Source: Magnetospirillum sp902729445 (GTDB taxonomy: Bacteria > Pseudomonadota > Alphaproteobacteria > Rhodospirillales > Magnetospirillaceae). From it: a stretch of 64,000 nt of DNA. The stretch lies in NCBI RefSeq assembly GCF_902729445.1, contig NZ_CACVCE010000007.1:1-64000 (forward strand), read 5' to 3'. The first letter of the stretch is position 1, and each line of letters starts with the position of its first letter. The notes beneath the pieces were generated by a model. That model was not told where the DNA came from. It worked only from the letters and a program-made list of their open reading frames with translations, and did not search any database. Positions 45,609 to 54,543 of this stretch are shown here, piece by piece. Made by a program: the position numbers and the translations under genes.

Positions 45609-45623
45609 TTGCGGACGGCGCCC
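45598..45623 (-). terminator. Rho-independent terminator of the CBS gene at 45645
   Basis: GGGCGCCG/CGGCGCCC stem (45598-45605 with 45616-45623), followed on the minus strand by TTAACTTTTT. It lies about 20 bp after the stop codon. Confidence 0.65.
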
Positions 45624-45644
45624 CATGCATGGTCTTGACCGCAA

Positions 45645-46076
45645 TCAGCGGGTCGCGGCGAAATCGCGCAGGACCGCGGTTTCCATCTGCGCCTCGTGCA
45701 GGCGGAAATTGACGGCGTCGCCGATCGAGATCATGCCGACCAGTTCCTCGCCTTCCAGCACCGGAAGATGGCGGATGCGGCGCTCGGTCATCACTTCCAT
45801 CACCTTCTTGATGGAATCGTTCGGGGCGCAGGTGACCACCGGGCTGGTCATGATGTTGCGAACCGGCATTTCCAGCAGGCCCTTACCGTATTGGGTGATC
45901 CCCGAGACGATATCGCGTTCCGACACCACCCCCATCAGGCGCCCCTTGGCGTCGCAGACGATGGCGACGCCGACCCGCTTGGAGGCCATCAGCGCGGCCG
46001 CCTCGGACACCGAATGCTCCGGTCGGATGGTGAAGATGTTATGACCCTTGGTCTTCAAAATGGCTTCGACGGACAT
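45645..46076 (-). CDS. CBS-domain pair protein (paralogue)
   Basis: 143 residues starting MSVEAILKTKG at ATG 46076, after GGGGGG. CBS motifs: SVSEAAALMASKRVGVAIVC with GVVSERDIVSGI, and IKKVMEVMTERRIRHLPVL with GMISIGDAVNFR. Nearly every motif corresponds to the paralogue at 44176-44610, including the end METAVLRDFAATR. Likely duplication either side of the phasin gene. Confidence 0.9.
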   Translation of the reverse strand: MSVEAILKTKGHNIFTIRPEHSVSEAAALMASKRVGVAIVCDAKGRLMGVVSERDIVSGITQYGKGLLEMPVRNIMTSPVVTCAPNDSIKKVMEVMTERRIRHLPVLEGEELVGMISIGDAVNFRLHEAQMETAVLRDFAATR

Positions 46077-46194
46077 CTGTCCCCCCTTCTTCTTGGTATT
46101 CTCGACGGCACCGGACGCCATCGCGTCCCAGCCAGCATGGGCCGGGCGAATTCGAAATTCAACACCGATTCGATCCCACACCCGAAGACAAGAA

Positions 46195-46229
46195 CCCCTC
46201 CCGCCCGGCTATTGCCGAAGCGGGAGGGG
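46195..46229 (-). terminator. Probable terminator of the Hsp20 gene
   Basis: CCCCTCCCGC (46195-46204) pairs with GCGGGAGGGG (46220-46229). On the minus strand TTCTTGTCTT follows, an imperfect T-rich tail. Confidence 0.5.
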
Positions 46230-46284
46230 GCCTTGCCAGGCGGCCTGCTGTTGGGGGGGCGAATGCCGCCCGGCAAGAAGAAAC

Positions 46285-46794
46285 TCAGTGCGGCTTGACC
46301 GCGATCTTGCGGTCGCGGACAGCGTCTTTTTCGTGTTTGGGAACGGTGATCGTCAGAATGCCCGTGGCGAATTCGGCGCCGATCCCTTCGGCGTCGGCAT
46401 CCTCGGGCAGGCGGAATAAGCGCTCGAACCGATCGATGCCGCGCTCGACCGTCTTTTCACCATGGATCATCAATACACCGTCCTTGACGGTGACATCGAC
46501 ATCCTGGGCATCCAGCCCCGGCAGTTCTGTGGTGATCTGGTAGCAATCGGCCAGTTCCCGGATGTCAACGCTGGGAACCGGCTGATCGAAGCCCTGGAGC
46601 GGCCGGCACAACCAGGAATCAAGCTCGTGCAGGGCGCGGCCGAAAGCCGTCTGGGACGAGCCGCCGAGGGCGGCCGGAAAGAACCCTTCGAACAAGCGAT
46701 CGACCTCGCCATGCCAGCCTTGAAGCGGGTGGCTGGGTGTGGACTCGGCCGGGCTGTCGGACCTGGGTGGACGCCGGATGACCCTGCCGGTCAT
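46285..46794 (-). CDS. Hsp20/alpha-crystallin family chaperone
   Basis: 169 residues from ATG 46794 (MTGRVIRRPPRSD), preceded by GAGGAGGGGG. The alpha-crystallin domain spans about residues 75-165: VDIRELADCYQITTELPGLD, then VTVKDGVLMIHGEK and the conserved A-x-x-x-n-G-I-L-T-I motif as FATGILTITVPK. It prevents aggregation of unfolded proteins. No CIRCE or ROSE-like thermometer was recognised upstream. Confidence 0.92.
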   Translation of the reverse strand: MTGRVIRRPPRSDSPAESTPSHPLQGWHGEVDRLFEGFFPAALGGSSQTAFGRALHELDSWLCRPLQGFDQPVPSVDIRELADCYQITTELPGLDAQDVDVTVKDGVLMIHGEKTVERGIDRFERLFRLPEDADAEGIGAEFATGILTITVPKHEKDAVRDRKIAVKPH

Positions 46795-46918
46795 GGCCCC
46801 CTCCTCACTTCGATGGGCAAAGACCGAAGACCGCTCGGCCTTTGGGGGCATTATACCACCCCCCGGCGCGCGCCCTCTGTGTGCTCAATGCATGCCAGAC
46901 CCGCCGCAAATGGCGGGA

Positions 46919-47695
46919 TCAGCCCGCGCCGAAGCTTTGCACCAGCGAGCCCACCACCATGAACCAGCCGTCCACCAGCACGAAGAAGATCAGCTTGAAC
47001 GGCAGCGCGATCATCGCCGGTGGAATCATCATCATGCCCATGCTCATCAGCACCGAGGCGACCACCATGTCGATGACGATGAATGGCAGGAAGATCAGGA
47101 AGCCGATTTCGAAAGCCCGGCGCAGTTCGCTGATCATGAAGGCCGGAACCAGCACCTTCAGCGGCACGTCCTCGGACTTGCTCACCTGCTGGGTCCGCGA
47201 CAGGCTCATGAACAATTGCACGTCCTGCTCGCGCGCCAGGCGGGTCATGAAGGAGTGAAACGGCTTGGCGGTGCGGTCGAACGCCTCGACCTCGTCCAGT
47301 TGGCCGTCGATATAAGGCTGCACCCCCTGGTTCCACGATTGCTCGAACGTGGGCGCCATGACGAACGCGGTCAGGAACATCGCCAGGCTCATCATCACCA
47401 TGTTGGGCGGGCTTTGCATGGTGCCCAAGGCCTGGCGCAGGAAGCCCAGGACGATGACGATGCGGGTGAACGACGTCACCATCATCAGGATCGAGGGCGC
47501 CACCGACAAAACGGTGGTCAGGGCCAGCAATTGCAGGACCCTGAGCGTCGTGCTGTTGGGGTTGTTGCCGCCGCCGCCAGCGCCCAGGTCCAGGGTGAAT
47601 TGCTGGGCCAGCGCCGGATCGGCGAAGGTGACGCCAAAGACCACGGCGCCGAGGGTCGCCACGGTGAAAATCAGGGCTCGGCGAGCCATCCTCAT
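46919..47695 (-). CDS. fliP: Flagellar export gate protein FliP
   Basis: 258 residues: signal peptide (ALIFTVATLGAVVFGVTFADPALA), then membrane segments with typical FliP sequences: SFTRIVIVLGFLRQALGTMQ, FMSLSRTQ and the tail MGMMMIPPAMIALPFKLIFF. It is part of the inner-membrane FliPQR gate. ATG 47695 overlaps the fliO stop (ATGA). Confidence 0.96.
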   Translation of the reverse strand: MRMARRALIFTVATLGAVVFGVTFADPALAQQFTLDLGAGGGGNNPNSTTLRVLQLLALTTVLSVAPSILMMVTSFTRIVIVLGFLRQALGTMQSPPNMVMMSLAMFLTAFVMAPTFEQSWNQGVQPYIDGQLDEVEAFDRTAKPFHSFMTRLAREQDVQLFMSLSRTQQVSKSEDVPLKVLVPAFMISELRRAFEIGFLIFLPFIVIDMVVASVLMSMGMMMIPPAMIALPFKLIFFVLVDGWFMVVGSLVQSFGAG

Positions 47696-47982
47696 GCCTT
47701 GTCCTCCTGGGCCGCGGGGGCGACCCGGCTTTCGATCAGCATATCGTTGCCGCCGCCCACCAGCAGCAAATGTTCGGTGTCGTCGCGACGAATCAGGACC
47801 AGCCGGCGCCGGCCGTCCAAAGCCGCGGTTTCGACCACCCCCAGACGCCGCTTGGCGCCGGCGCGCGTCACCATGCCGGCCGGACCGAACCGGCGCAATG
47901 CCCACAGCAACGCCAGCATCAGCCCGACGACGAAAGCCAGCGCGGCGATGAAGCGCAAATAGGACGCGGCGTCGAGCTCCAT
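47692..47982 (-). CDS. fliO: Flagellar biosynthesis protein FliO
   Basis: 96 residues with one membrane helix (FIAALAFVVGLMLALLWALR) then a basic cytoplasmic domain (RRLGVVETAALDGRRRLVLI) typical of FliO, which assists FliP assembly. It directly precedes fliP and follows the small unknown gene without a gap. Confidence 0.88.
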   Translation of the reverse strand: MELDAASYLRFIAALAFVVGLMLALLWALRRFGPAGMVTRAGAKRRLGVVETAALDGRRRLVLIRRDDTEHLLLVGGGNDMLIESRVAPAAQEDKA

Positions 47983-48246
47983 TCAGCCAGCCCCCAGGTC
48001 GGCCGGCGGAGGGTCCATCCGCTCGCCGATTGCCTCGGCCAGGCGGTCCAGGTCGTTCAGCAGCTTCTCGACCAGCGGCAACAAGGTGCGGCCGTCCTCA
48101 CGCGCCATGTCGGCGATGCCGGCACAAATCCCCTGGACCTTGCCTTCCAGCGCCGCCAGATCGACCATGGTGCCGCCGACCAGCAGGCGCCGGGCCGCCG
48201 TCACCAGCGACACCGCCTTTTCCAGTTCCTCGCGCACGTCGGTCAT
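47983..48246 (-). CDS. Small helical protein in the flagellar operon
   Basis: 87 residues, acidic, no membrane segment: ELEKAVSLVTAARRLLVGG and LVEKLLNDLDRLAEAIG form two helices. No family recognised. It ends directly before fliO and overlaps the FlhB-like orphan by four bases, so it belongs to the flagellar operon; a chaperone-like role is a guess. Confidence 0.65.
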   Translation of the reverse strand: MTDVREELEKAVSLVTAARRLLVGGTMVDLAALEGKVQGICAGIADMAREDGRTLLPLVEKLLNDLDRLAEAIGERMDPPPADLGAG

Positions 48247-48596
48247 GCGGTCTCTCCGCTGGCGATGGCCGGCACGTGGCCGTTGGCCCGATAGACATAG
48301 GCCAGAATCTCGGCCACGGCGGCAAAGGCTTCCAGCGGGATCACCGTGTCGATTTCAACCGCCGCCAGGACCTGGGCCAGGTCGGGATCGGTGCGGACCT
48401 TGACCCCGTGGGCGAAGGCCAGTTGCAGGATTTGTTCGGCGATGGCCCCCTTGCCCGACGCCACCACCTTGGGTGCATCGGATTCGGCGGGATCGTAGGA
48501 CAGCGCCACGGCAACCGTTCGCCCGCCCGCCGGCCCCACCGGCAGGGCAGCCTCGGCCTCGGCCCGTTCGTCCCAGAGGTCGTGCCCCTGTCCCAT
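48243..48596 (-). CDS. FlhB-C-terminal-domain-like orphan
   Basis: 117 residues. VALSYDPAESDAPKVVASGK, then AIAEQILQLAFAHGVKVRTD and FAAVAEILAYVYR follow the fold of the FlhB cytoplasmic domain, but the membrane part is missing and the NPTH cleavage motif is absent (sequence VALSYDP begins right where NPTHYAVALKYDP would). Such proteins (FlhX/FhlP-like) can substitute for or modulate the substrate-specificity switch. First gene of the leftward flagellar operon. Confidence 0.85.
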   Translation of the reverse strand: MGQGHDLWDERAEAEAALPVGPAGGRTVAVALSYDPAESDAPKVVASGKGAIAEQILQLAFAHGVKVRTDPDLAQVLAAVEIDTVIPLEAFAAVAEILAYVYRANGHVPAIASGETA

Positions 48597-48790
48597 GCTG
48601 TCTTCGTTCCCGATTGAGCTGTCGCGCCACCAGGGCGTATCTTGTCGCCCGAGTCTGTCCGCGCGCGCTTAAAGAACGGTTAAGTGCTTGATCGCGAATC
48701 GGATTCACCCTTTGTTAAAGGGGTTGGTCCGACAATGGCCAATGGTTTAGACCGCCCGCCCGCGCGGGTTCTCGTAGGGAACGGCCGTCG

Positions 48791-49189
48791 ATGTTCGATA
48801 AACTGACCCTGGTTTCGCTGACCAAAGGCCGCATGGACTGGATCGCCAAGCGCCAGGAAGTGCTGGCCGAGAACATCGCCAACGCCAACACCCCCAAATA
48901 CGTGCCGCGCGACCTGAAGGAATGGAATTTCAAGGACGTCCTGGGTCAAAGCGTGCCGTCGGTGGGCATCAAGGCCACCGACCCGCGCCACATCTCGCCG
49001 CCGATGCAGGACCCGACCAAGGTGATCTCGACCAAGAAGACGTTCGAATCCTCGGCCGACGGCAACGCCGTGGTCCTGGAAGAGCAGATGGCCAAGATGG
49101 GCCAGGCCAAATCTTCCTACGAAGTGGCGGCCGGCCTGTTCGAGAAGCAATTCAAGTTGCTGCGTACCGCCCTGTCCAAGGGTCAGTAA
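48791..49189 (+). CDS. flgB: Flagellar basal body rod protein FlgB
   Basis: 132 residues. Family motif LAENIANANTPKYVPRDL near residue 25 and the C-terminal rod helix (VLEEQMAKMGQAKSSYEVAA, FKLLRTAL) mark a proximal rod protein. It opens the rightward operon flgB-flgC-fliE-fliQ-fliR-flhB-cckA, divergent from the FlhB-like gene; the 194 bp between them should hold both promoters. Confidence 0.95.
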   Translation: MFDKLTLVSLTKGRMDWIAKRQEVLAENIANANTPKYVPRDLKEWNFKDVLGQSVPSVGIKATDPRHISPPMQDPTKVISTKKTFESSADGNAVVLEEQMAKMGQAKSSYEVAAGLFEKQFKLLRTALSKGQ

Positions 49190-49206
49190 GCCGGAGCCCG
49201 CGAACC

Positions 49207-49620
49207 ATGGACGAACTGCAAAAAGCCACGCGCATCGCTACGACGGGCATGAAGGCCCAGGCCGAGCGGCTGCGGGTGATCTCGGAGAACCTGGCCAACG
49301 CCGATTCCCTGGCCCAGACCCCCGACGCCAGCCCCTATCGCCGCAAGGTGGTGTCGTTCAAGAGCGAACTGGACCGGGCCAACGGCGTCACCGGGGTCAA
49401 GGTCGCCAAGGTCCGGCCCGACTCGGCCGAGTTCCTGCGCCGCTTCGATCCCAAGCACCCGGCCGCCGACCGCGACGGCTATGTGCTGGCCCCCAACGTC
49501 AATCCGCTGATCGAGATGATGGACATGCGGGAAGCCCAGCGCTCGTACGAAGCCAACATGGCCGTCATCAACTCGTCGCGCCAGTTGCTGTCGCGCACCG
49601 TCGATATGCTGCGCCAGTAG
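49207..49620 (+). CDS. flgC: Flagellar basal body rod protein FlgC
   Basis: 137 residues starting MDELQKATRIATTGM. The rod signature is LRVISENLANADSLAQ, and the middle (YVLAPNVNPLIEMMDMREAQ) and end (RSYEANMAVINSSRQL) are diagnostic for FlgC. Starts 18 bp after flgB. Confidence 0.95.
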   Translation: MDELQKATRIATTGMKAQAERLRVISENLANADSLAQTPDASPYRRKVVSFKSELDRANGVTGVKVAKVRPDSAEFLRRFDPKHPAADRDGYVLAPNVNPLIEMMDMREAQRSYEANMAVINSSRQLLSRTVDMLRQ

Positions 49621-49638
49621 CCATAGGGAAGACAGATC

Positions 49639-49956
49639 ATGACCCGCATCTCCGACGCCTTGAATGCCTATGCCGCCTTCTCGAAGCCCTTGGGCGAGAG
49701 TGGGATGGAAGCCCGCGATGCCCCGGCGCCGATGCCGGGCAGCGATTTTTCCAGCGTACTGAAGGATGCCGCCAAGGTCGCGGTCGGCTCCCTGAAAGAG
49801 GGCGAACAGGCCTCGGCGGCGGCCATCGCCGGCAAGGCCGACATCCGCGAGGTGGTGGCCGCCGTCGCCAACGCCCAGATGACCTTGGACACCGTGGTCA
49901 CGGTGCGTGACAAGGTGATCAACGCCTATAACGAAATCATGCGCATGCCGATCTGA
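49639..49956 (+). CDS. fliE: Flagellar hook-basal body protein FliE
   Basis: 105 residues. FliE joins MS ring and rod. AAIAGKADIREVVAAVANAQ and TLDTVVTVRDKVINAYNEIM match the conserved C-terminal half; the N-terminal half is variable. It is placed between flgC and fliQ as in most alphaproteobacteria. Confidence 0.93.
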   Translation: MTRISDALNAYAAFSKPLGESGMEARDAPAPMPGSDFSSVLKDAAKVAVGSLKEGEQASAAAIAGKADIREVVAAVANAQMTLDTVVTVRDKVINAYNEIMRMPI

Positions 49957-49972
49957 TCGCCGGTCGCCATCC

Positions 49973-50242
49973 ATGACCGAAGCCGACCTGATCGACGTCG
50001 CCCGCGAAACCATCATGACCCTGGTGATCGTGGCCGCGCCGCCCCTGCTGACCGGGCTGGTGGTCGGCCTGGCCATCTCGATCATCCAGACCATCACCCA
50101 GATCCAGGAAATGACCCTGACCTTCGTGCCGAAGGTCCTGCTGGTGTTCGGGTCGCTGATCTTGTTCTTCCCCTTCATGCTGAACACCATGAACGAATTC
50201 TGGAAGACCATCCTCGACCGCGTCATTGCCGGCGGCAATTGA
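49973..50242 (+). CDS. fliQ: Flagellar export gate protein FliQ
   Basis: 89 residues, two membrane helices with IVAAPPLLTGLVVGLAISII and the conserved QTITQIQEMTLTFVPK. A part of the FliPQR export gate. Confidence 0.95.
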   Translation: MTEADLIDVARETIMTLVIVAAPPLLTGLVVGLAISIIQTITQIQEMTLTFVPKVLLVFGSLILFFPFMLNTMNEFWKTILDRVIAGGN

Positions 50243-50257
50243 ACGAAGAGGGGCCGG

Positions 50258-51022
50258 GTGCTCAACGACATCCTGACGTTCGACATCTACCGTTTCTTCA
50301 TGATCTTCTCGCGCCTCGGCGCGGCGATGATGATGCTGCCGGGTTTTTCGGGAAAGATGATCCCCGCGCGGGTCAAGATCCTGCTGGCCCTGGCCATGAC
50401 CCTGCTGCTGCTGCCCTTGGCCGGCGGCATGTATCCGCCCAGGCCGCGTGACCTGGGGGCGTTGCTGATGATGGTCGGCTCGGAAGCCTTGATCGGCATC
50501 TATATCGGAACCGTGACCCAGGTCCTGATGAGCTCGCTGCATGTGGCCGGCACCTTCATCGGCACCCAGGTCGGCCTGACCAACGCCTTTTCCTTCGATT
50601 TCGTCGCCGAGCAGCAAAGTGCGACCCTGACCGCGCTGTTGACCAACATGGCGCTGGTGGCGATCTTCGCCACCGACCTGCATCATCTGATGATCCAGGC
50701 GATGTTCGAATCCTACGCCACCTTCCAACCGGGCATGGCGATGCCGCTGGGCGACTTCACCGAGACCCTGGCGCACATGATGGCCGACAGTTTCGGCTTT
50801 GCGGTCAAGCTGTCGGCGCCGGTCCTGGCCTTCGGCCTGTTCTTTTATGTGGCGATGGGCCTGATGAGCCGCCTGTCGCCGCAGATCCAGGTGTTCTTCG
50901 TCGCCTTGCCGCTGCAATTGCTGGGCGGGCTGTGGATGCTGATGGTGGCCATTCCACTGATGATCTTCCTGTTCCTGCGCTGGTTCGAGGCTGGCCTTCT
51001 GCCCTTCGTCGGCGGGGCTTGA
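50258..51022 (+). CDS. fliR: Flagellar export gate protein FliR
   Basis: 254 residues from GTG 50258. Six to eight membrane segments, with FMIFSRLGAAMMMLPGFSG and LPLQLLGGLWMLMVAIPL characteristic; RVKILLALAMTLLLLP and GTQVGLTNAFSFDF also match. It completes the gate and is followed 3 bp later by flhB. Confidence 0.94.
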   Translation: MLNDILTFDIYRFFMIFSRLGAAMMMLPGFSGKMIPARVKILLALAMTLLLLPLAGGMYPPRPRDLGALLMMVGSEALIGIYIGTVTQVLMSSLHVAGTFIGTQVGLTNAFSFDFVAEQQSATLTALLTNMALVAIFATDLHHLMIQAMFESYATFQPGMAMPLGDFTETLAHMMADSFGFAVKLSAPVLAFGLFFYVAMGLMSRLSPQIQVFFVALPLQLLGGLWMLMVAIPLMIFLFLRWFEAGLLPFVGGA

Positions 51023-51025
51023 GCG

Positions 51026-52087
51026 ATGTCCGAAGACAAGACAGAAGAACCAACAGGCAAACGCCTCTCGGAAGCCCGCGAAGAGGGCAACATCGCCCAA
51101 ACATCCGAGGCCAAAGGCGTGGCCTCGCTGGTCGCGGCGCTGATCATCATCGGCTATCTGGCGCCGGGCATGGCATCGGACCTCAAGGCTTCCTTGACCC
51201 CGTTCCTGGACCGCCCGCAAGAGATCGCGCTCGACAGCAATGCCATCCCCCCCCTGATGATCACGCTGGGCCTGGCCATGGGCAAGGTCCTGCTGGTGCC
51301 GATGGCGGTGGTGGTGGTGTTGGGGATCGCCATCCAGGTCGCCCAGACCAAGGGACTCATGTGGGTCCCCAAGAACATGATCCCCAAGTTCAGCAAGCTC
51401 AGCCCGGCGGAAGGCGTCAAACGACTGTTCTCGCCCAACCAGCTGGTCGAATTCGTCAAACAGTTGTTCAAGCTGATCGTGCTGGGCATCGTGCTGGGCT
51501 GGATGATCTGGAAAAGCGTCGGGGAATTCGAGAACCTGGCCGACCTCGACCTGATGGCGCTCATGGAATACATCCATGACAAGGTCTATTGGATGATCTT
51601 CGTCACCGTCCTGATGATGGTCGTGCTGGCCCTGGCCGACTATCTGTTCCAGTACTGGCGCTGGATGATGAAGATGAAGATGTCCAAGCAGGAGGTGAAG
51701 GACGAGCACAAGAACCAGGAAGGCGACCCGCAGATCAAGGCTCGCCTGCGGTCCTTGCGCATGCAGCGCGCCAGGAAGCGCATGATGGCGGCGGTGCCGA
51801 TGTCCGACGTCATCGTCACCAACCCGACCCACTACGCCGTGGCGCTGAAATACGATCCCGAGGCGATGAACGCGCCGGTGCTGGTGGCCAAGGGCGCCGA
51901 CCTGGTGGCCAAGCGCATCCGCGATCTGGGCACCGAGCACGACGTCCCCATCGTCGAGAACCCGCCGCTCGCCCGCGCCCTTTACGCCACGGTCGAACTG
52001 GACCAGGAAGTCCCACCCGAGCATTATAAGGCGGTCGCCGAAGTCATCGGCTACGTCATGCGTCTGAAGGGCAACATTGCGCACTGA
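51026..52087 (+). CDS. flhB: Flagellar export switch protein FlhB
   Basis: 353 residues. N-terminal EDKTEEPTGKRLSEAREEGN is the classic FlhB start; four membrane segments follow; the autocleavage motif NPTHYAVALKYDP is intact (about residue 270). The cytoplasmic tail has VAKRIRDLGTEHDVPIVENP. It controls rod/hook to filament switching. Its 3' end overlaps the cckA start. Confidence 0.97.
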   Translation: MSEDKTEEPTGKRLSEAREEGNIAQTSEAKGVASLVAALIIIGYLAPGMASDLKASLTPFLDRPQEIALDSNAIPPLMITLGLAMGKVLLVPMAVVVVLGIAIQVAQTKGLMWVPKNMIPKFSKLSPAEGVKRLFSPNQLVEFVKQLFKLIVLGIVLGWMIWKSVGEFENLADLDLMALMEYIHDKVYWMIFVTVLMMVVLALADYLFQYWRWMMKMKMSKQEVKDEHKNQEGDPQIKARLRSLRMQRARKRMMAAVPMSDVIVTNPTHYAVALKYDPEAMNAPVLVAKGADLVAKRIRDLGTEHDVPIVENPPLARALYATVELDQEVPPEHYKAVAEVIGYVMRLKGNIAH

Positions 52088-54482
52088 TCGCACCACCGGC
52101 GGGCTGCCGTGGGTCCTGGCGGCTTCGACGCTGGGCGCGGCCGGCCTGGTCGCCGCCGAGGGCGGCCTGCTGACCGTGGCCGCCACCTCGGCGGCCGTGG
52201 TGGCCTGTGCCTCGGCCTGGGTGCTGGCCCGGCGCTGGGATCAGGCCCGGGCCGCTGCCGGTCATGTCGATCATCTGGCCGGCGCCCTGGAATCGGAAAC
52301 CCGTGCCTGCGTGCTGGTCCACCGCGACGGCCAGGAAATTCACCGCAACAAAGCGGCGCGGCGACTGCTGGGTCCGGCCCAGCGCCCACTGGCGCCATTG
52401 CTGGACCGCGCCGCCAGCGACGACCGCGCCCTGACCGAACTGGAACGGCTGGAAGCCGCGGCGGCCGTCGGCGCCGCCCGCAAGACCGAGATCGCCCTGA
52501 CCGCACCCGACGGCTCGCGCGAATGGCTGTCGGCCGAGGTCCGCCCGGCTGGCCGCGATGCCGTCGTCTGGTTCGTCGAGGACGTCACCGCCCGGCGCGC
52601 CATCGAAGAAACCCTTCGGCGCGAGAATGAGTGGCTGGCCGATTTCGTCGATTTCCTGCCGGTCGGCTGTTATTCGGCCGATTCCGACGGCATCATCCGC
52701 TCGGCCAACCACCGCCTGGCCGAGTGGCTGGGCGGCACGCCGTCGGAACTGATCGGTCACAGCCTGGAAGATGTGCTGGGCAGCGTGCCCGACCCGGAAG
52801 AGGAACGGGTCGAGCTGCGTCTGATGGGGCGCGGCGGCGAGGTGTTCCAGGCCATGGTCGCCCACACGGTGTTCGACGATGGCGGCGAGATCCGCACCCG
52901 CTCGGTGGTGGTGCGCGACATGGTGCCCGAACATCAATGGGAGCGCGCGCTGCGCGCCGCCGAACGCCGCTTCCGCTGGCTGTTCGACGACGCCCCCGTC
53001 GGCATCGCCCTGGTCGAGCTGGACGGCTCGATCGGCACCTGCAACCTGGCCCTTCAATCGATGCTGGGCATCGACCATGACGGCATCAGCGGCCGGGCGC
53101 TCACCGCCATCATCGCCGAGGACCACCGGACCAGCGCCGCCGAGCAATTGGCCAAGGTGCTGCAGGGTTCGGTCACCGGCACCCATCTGGAAGTCCGCCT
53201 GAAGGGCAAGCGCGAACTGATCGCCCAGCTTTTCGTCAGCCCGACTCACGAGGATGGCGCCATCTCGGGCCTGATCGTCCATTTCATCGACGCCACCGAC
53301 CAAAGAAACCTGGAAGTCCAGTTCGCCCAAAGCCAGAAGATGCAGGCCATGGGCCAGTTGGCCGGCGGCGTCGCCCACGATTTCAACAATCTGCTGACCG
53401 CCATGATCGGCTTCTGCGACCTGCTGCTGCAGCGCCACGGTGCCGGCGACCCCAGCTTCGCCGACATCATGCAGATCAAGCAGAACGCCAACCGGGCCGC
53501 CTCGCTGGTGCGCCAGTTGCTGGCCTTCTCGCGCCGCCAAGCCCTGCAGCCGCGCCTGTTGAACGTCACCGACGCCCTGGCCGACCTGCACAACCTGCTG
53601 CGCCGCCTGCTGGGCGAGACCATCGAGCTGAAAATGGTGCATGGCCGCCAGTTGGGCCTGGTCCGCGTCGATCCCGGCCAGTTCGACCAGGTCATCATCA
53701 ATCTGGCGGTCAATGCCCGCGACGCCATGCCCGGCGGCGGCACGCTGACCATCCGCACCGGCATCGCCACCTTCGACGCCCCCATCCAGCGCGGGCCGGA
53801 AACCATGCCGGCCGGCGATTACGTCCAGATCGAAGTCGTCGATACCGGCACCGGCATCCCCAAGGAACATCTAAGCCGCATCTTCGAGCCGTTCTTCTCG
53901 ACCAAGGAAGTGGGCGCCGGCACCGGGCTGGGCCTGTCGACGGTCTATGGCATCCTGCGCCAGACCGACGGCTTCGTGGTGGTGGAAAGCGAGATCGGCC
54001 AAGGGGCCGCCTTCGCGATCTACCTGCCGCGCATCGAGGCCGAACCGGCCCATGAAACCAGAAAGCCGGCCAGCCCCGCCGCCGCCGATTCCGACACCTC
54101 GACCACCGACCTGACCGGATCGGGCACCATCTTGCTGGTCGAGGACGAGGACGCGGTGCGGATGTTCGCCGGACGCGCCCTCAAGAACAAGGGCTACAAG
54201 GTGCTGGAGGCCCGCTCGGGCGAGCAGGCGCTGGACGTGCTCAGGGCCGAGGATGCCATCGACGTGCTGATCTCGGACGTGGTGATGCCCGGCATGGACG
54301 GCGTCACCCTGGCCAAGTTGGTGGCGATGGAACGCCCGATGATCCGCATCATCCTGATCTCGGGCTATTCCGAAGATGTCGCCAGGAACGGCATCGACCC
54401 CGATTCGGGGGTCACCTTCCTGCCCAAGCCGTTCTCGCTGAAACAGCTGGCCGGCGCGGTCAAACAGGTGATGGAAGGCTGA
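52077..54482 (+). CDS. cckA: Cell-cycle hybrid histidine kinase CckA
   Basis: 801 residues from TTG 52077 (AAGGG upstream), overlapping flhB by 11 nt. Two membrane helices (about 10-50), PAS domains (about 190-300, 310-420), HisKA AQSQKMQAMGQLAGGVAHDF with its His in VAHDFNNLL, an ATPase with NLAVNARDAMPGGG, and a C-terminal receiver (about 680-795) with the Asp in LISDVVMPGMDG. The kinase box is the CckA signature. CckA phosphorylates ChpT-CtrA and links cell cycle to flagellar transcription. Coupling to flhB puts kinase and export switch in one operon. Confidence 0.93.
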   Translation: MRTDRTTGGLPWVLAASTLGAAGLVAAEGGLLTVAATSAAVVACASAWVLARRWDQARAAAGHVDHLAGALESETRACVLVHRDGQEIHRNKAARRLLGPAQRPLAPLLDRAASDDRALTELERLEAAAAVGAARKTEIALTAPDGSREWLSAEVRPAGRDAVVWFVEDVTARRAIEETLRRENEWLADFVDFLPVGCYSADSDGIIRSANHRLAEWLGGTPSELIGHSLEDVLGSVPDPEEERVELRLMGRGGEVFQAMVAHTVFDDGGEIRTRSVVVRDMVPEHQWERALRAAERRFRWLFDDAPVGIALVELDGSIGTCNLALQSMLGIDHDGISGRALTAIIAEDHRTSAAEQLAKVLQGSVTGTHLEVRLKGKRELIAQLFVSPTHEDGAISGLIVHFIDATDQRNLEVQFAQSQKMQAMGQLAGGVAHDFNNLLTAMIGFCDLLLQRHGAGDPSFADIMQIKQNANRAASLVRQLLAFSRRQALQPRLLNVTDALADLHNLLRRLLGETIELKMVHGRQLGLVRVDPGQFDQVIINLAVNARDAMPGGGTLTIRTGIATFDAPIQRGPETMPAGDYVQIEVVDTGTGIPKEHLSRIFEPFFSTKEVGAGTGLGLSTVYGILRQTDGFVVVESEIGQGAAFAIYLPRIEAEPAHETRKPASPAAADSDTSTTDLTGSGTILLVEDEDAVRMFAGRALKNKGYKVLEARSGEQALDVLRAEDAIDVLISDVVMPGMDGVTLAKLVAMERPMIRIILISGYSEDVARNGIDPDSGVTFLPKPFSLKQLAGAVKQVMEG

Positions 54483-54543
54483 GGGCGCGCTTTTTTAGGC
54501 GGGCCGCCCCCCCGACCAAAGCGCTCGGGCATGGAAAATTCCA

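Larger units (their letters stand above)
45297..45644. other. Phasin promoter region and repeats
   Basis: 348 bp without a gene. It holds two TGC-rich boxes (45345-45356, 45402-45413), a perfect-looking hairpin GAGCGAC...GTCGCTC at 45499-45533 and GGGCGCCGCGC repeats at 45439, 45546, 45572 and (variant) 45598. The last one forms the terminator of the second CBS gene. Confidence 0.6.

Noticed and set aside
49937..52186. 749-codon open frame antisense to fliQ-fliR-flhB
   Set aside because: The plus-strand genes are clear flagellar export genes; the antisense translation is His/Gln/Asp-rich mirror sequence.
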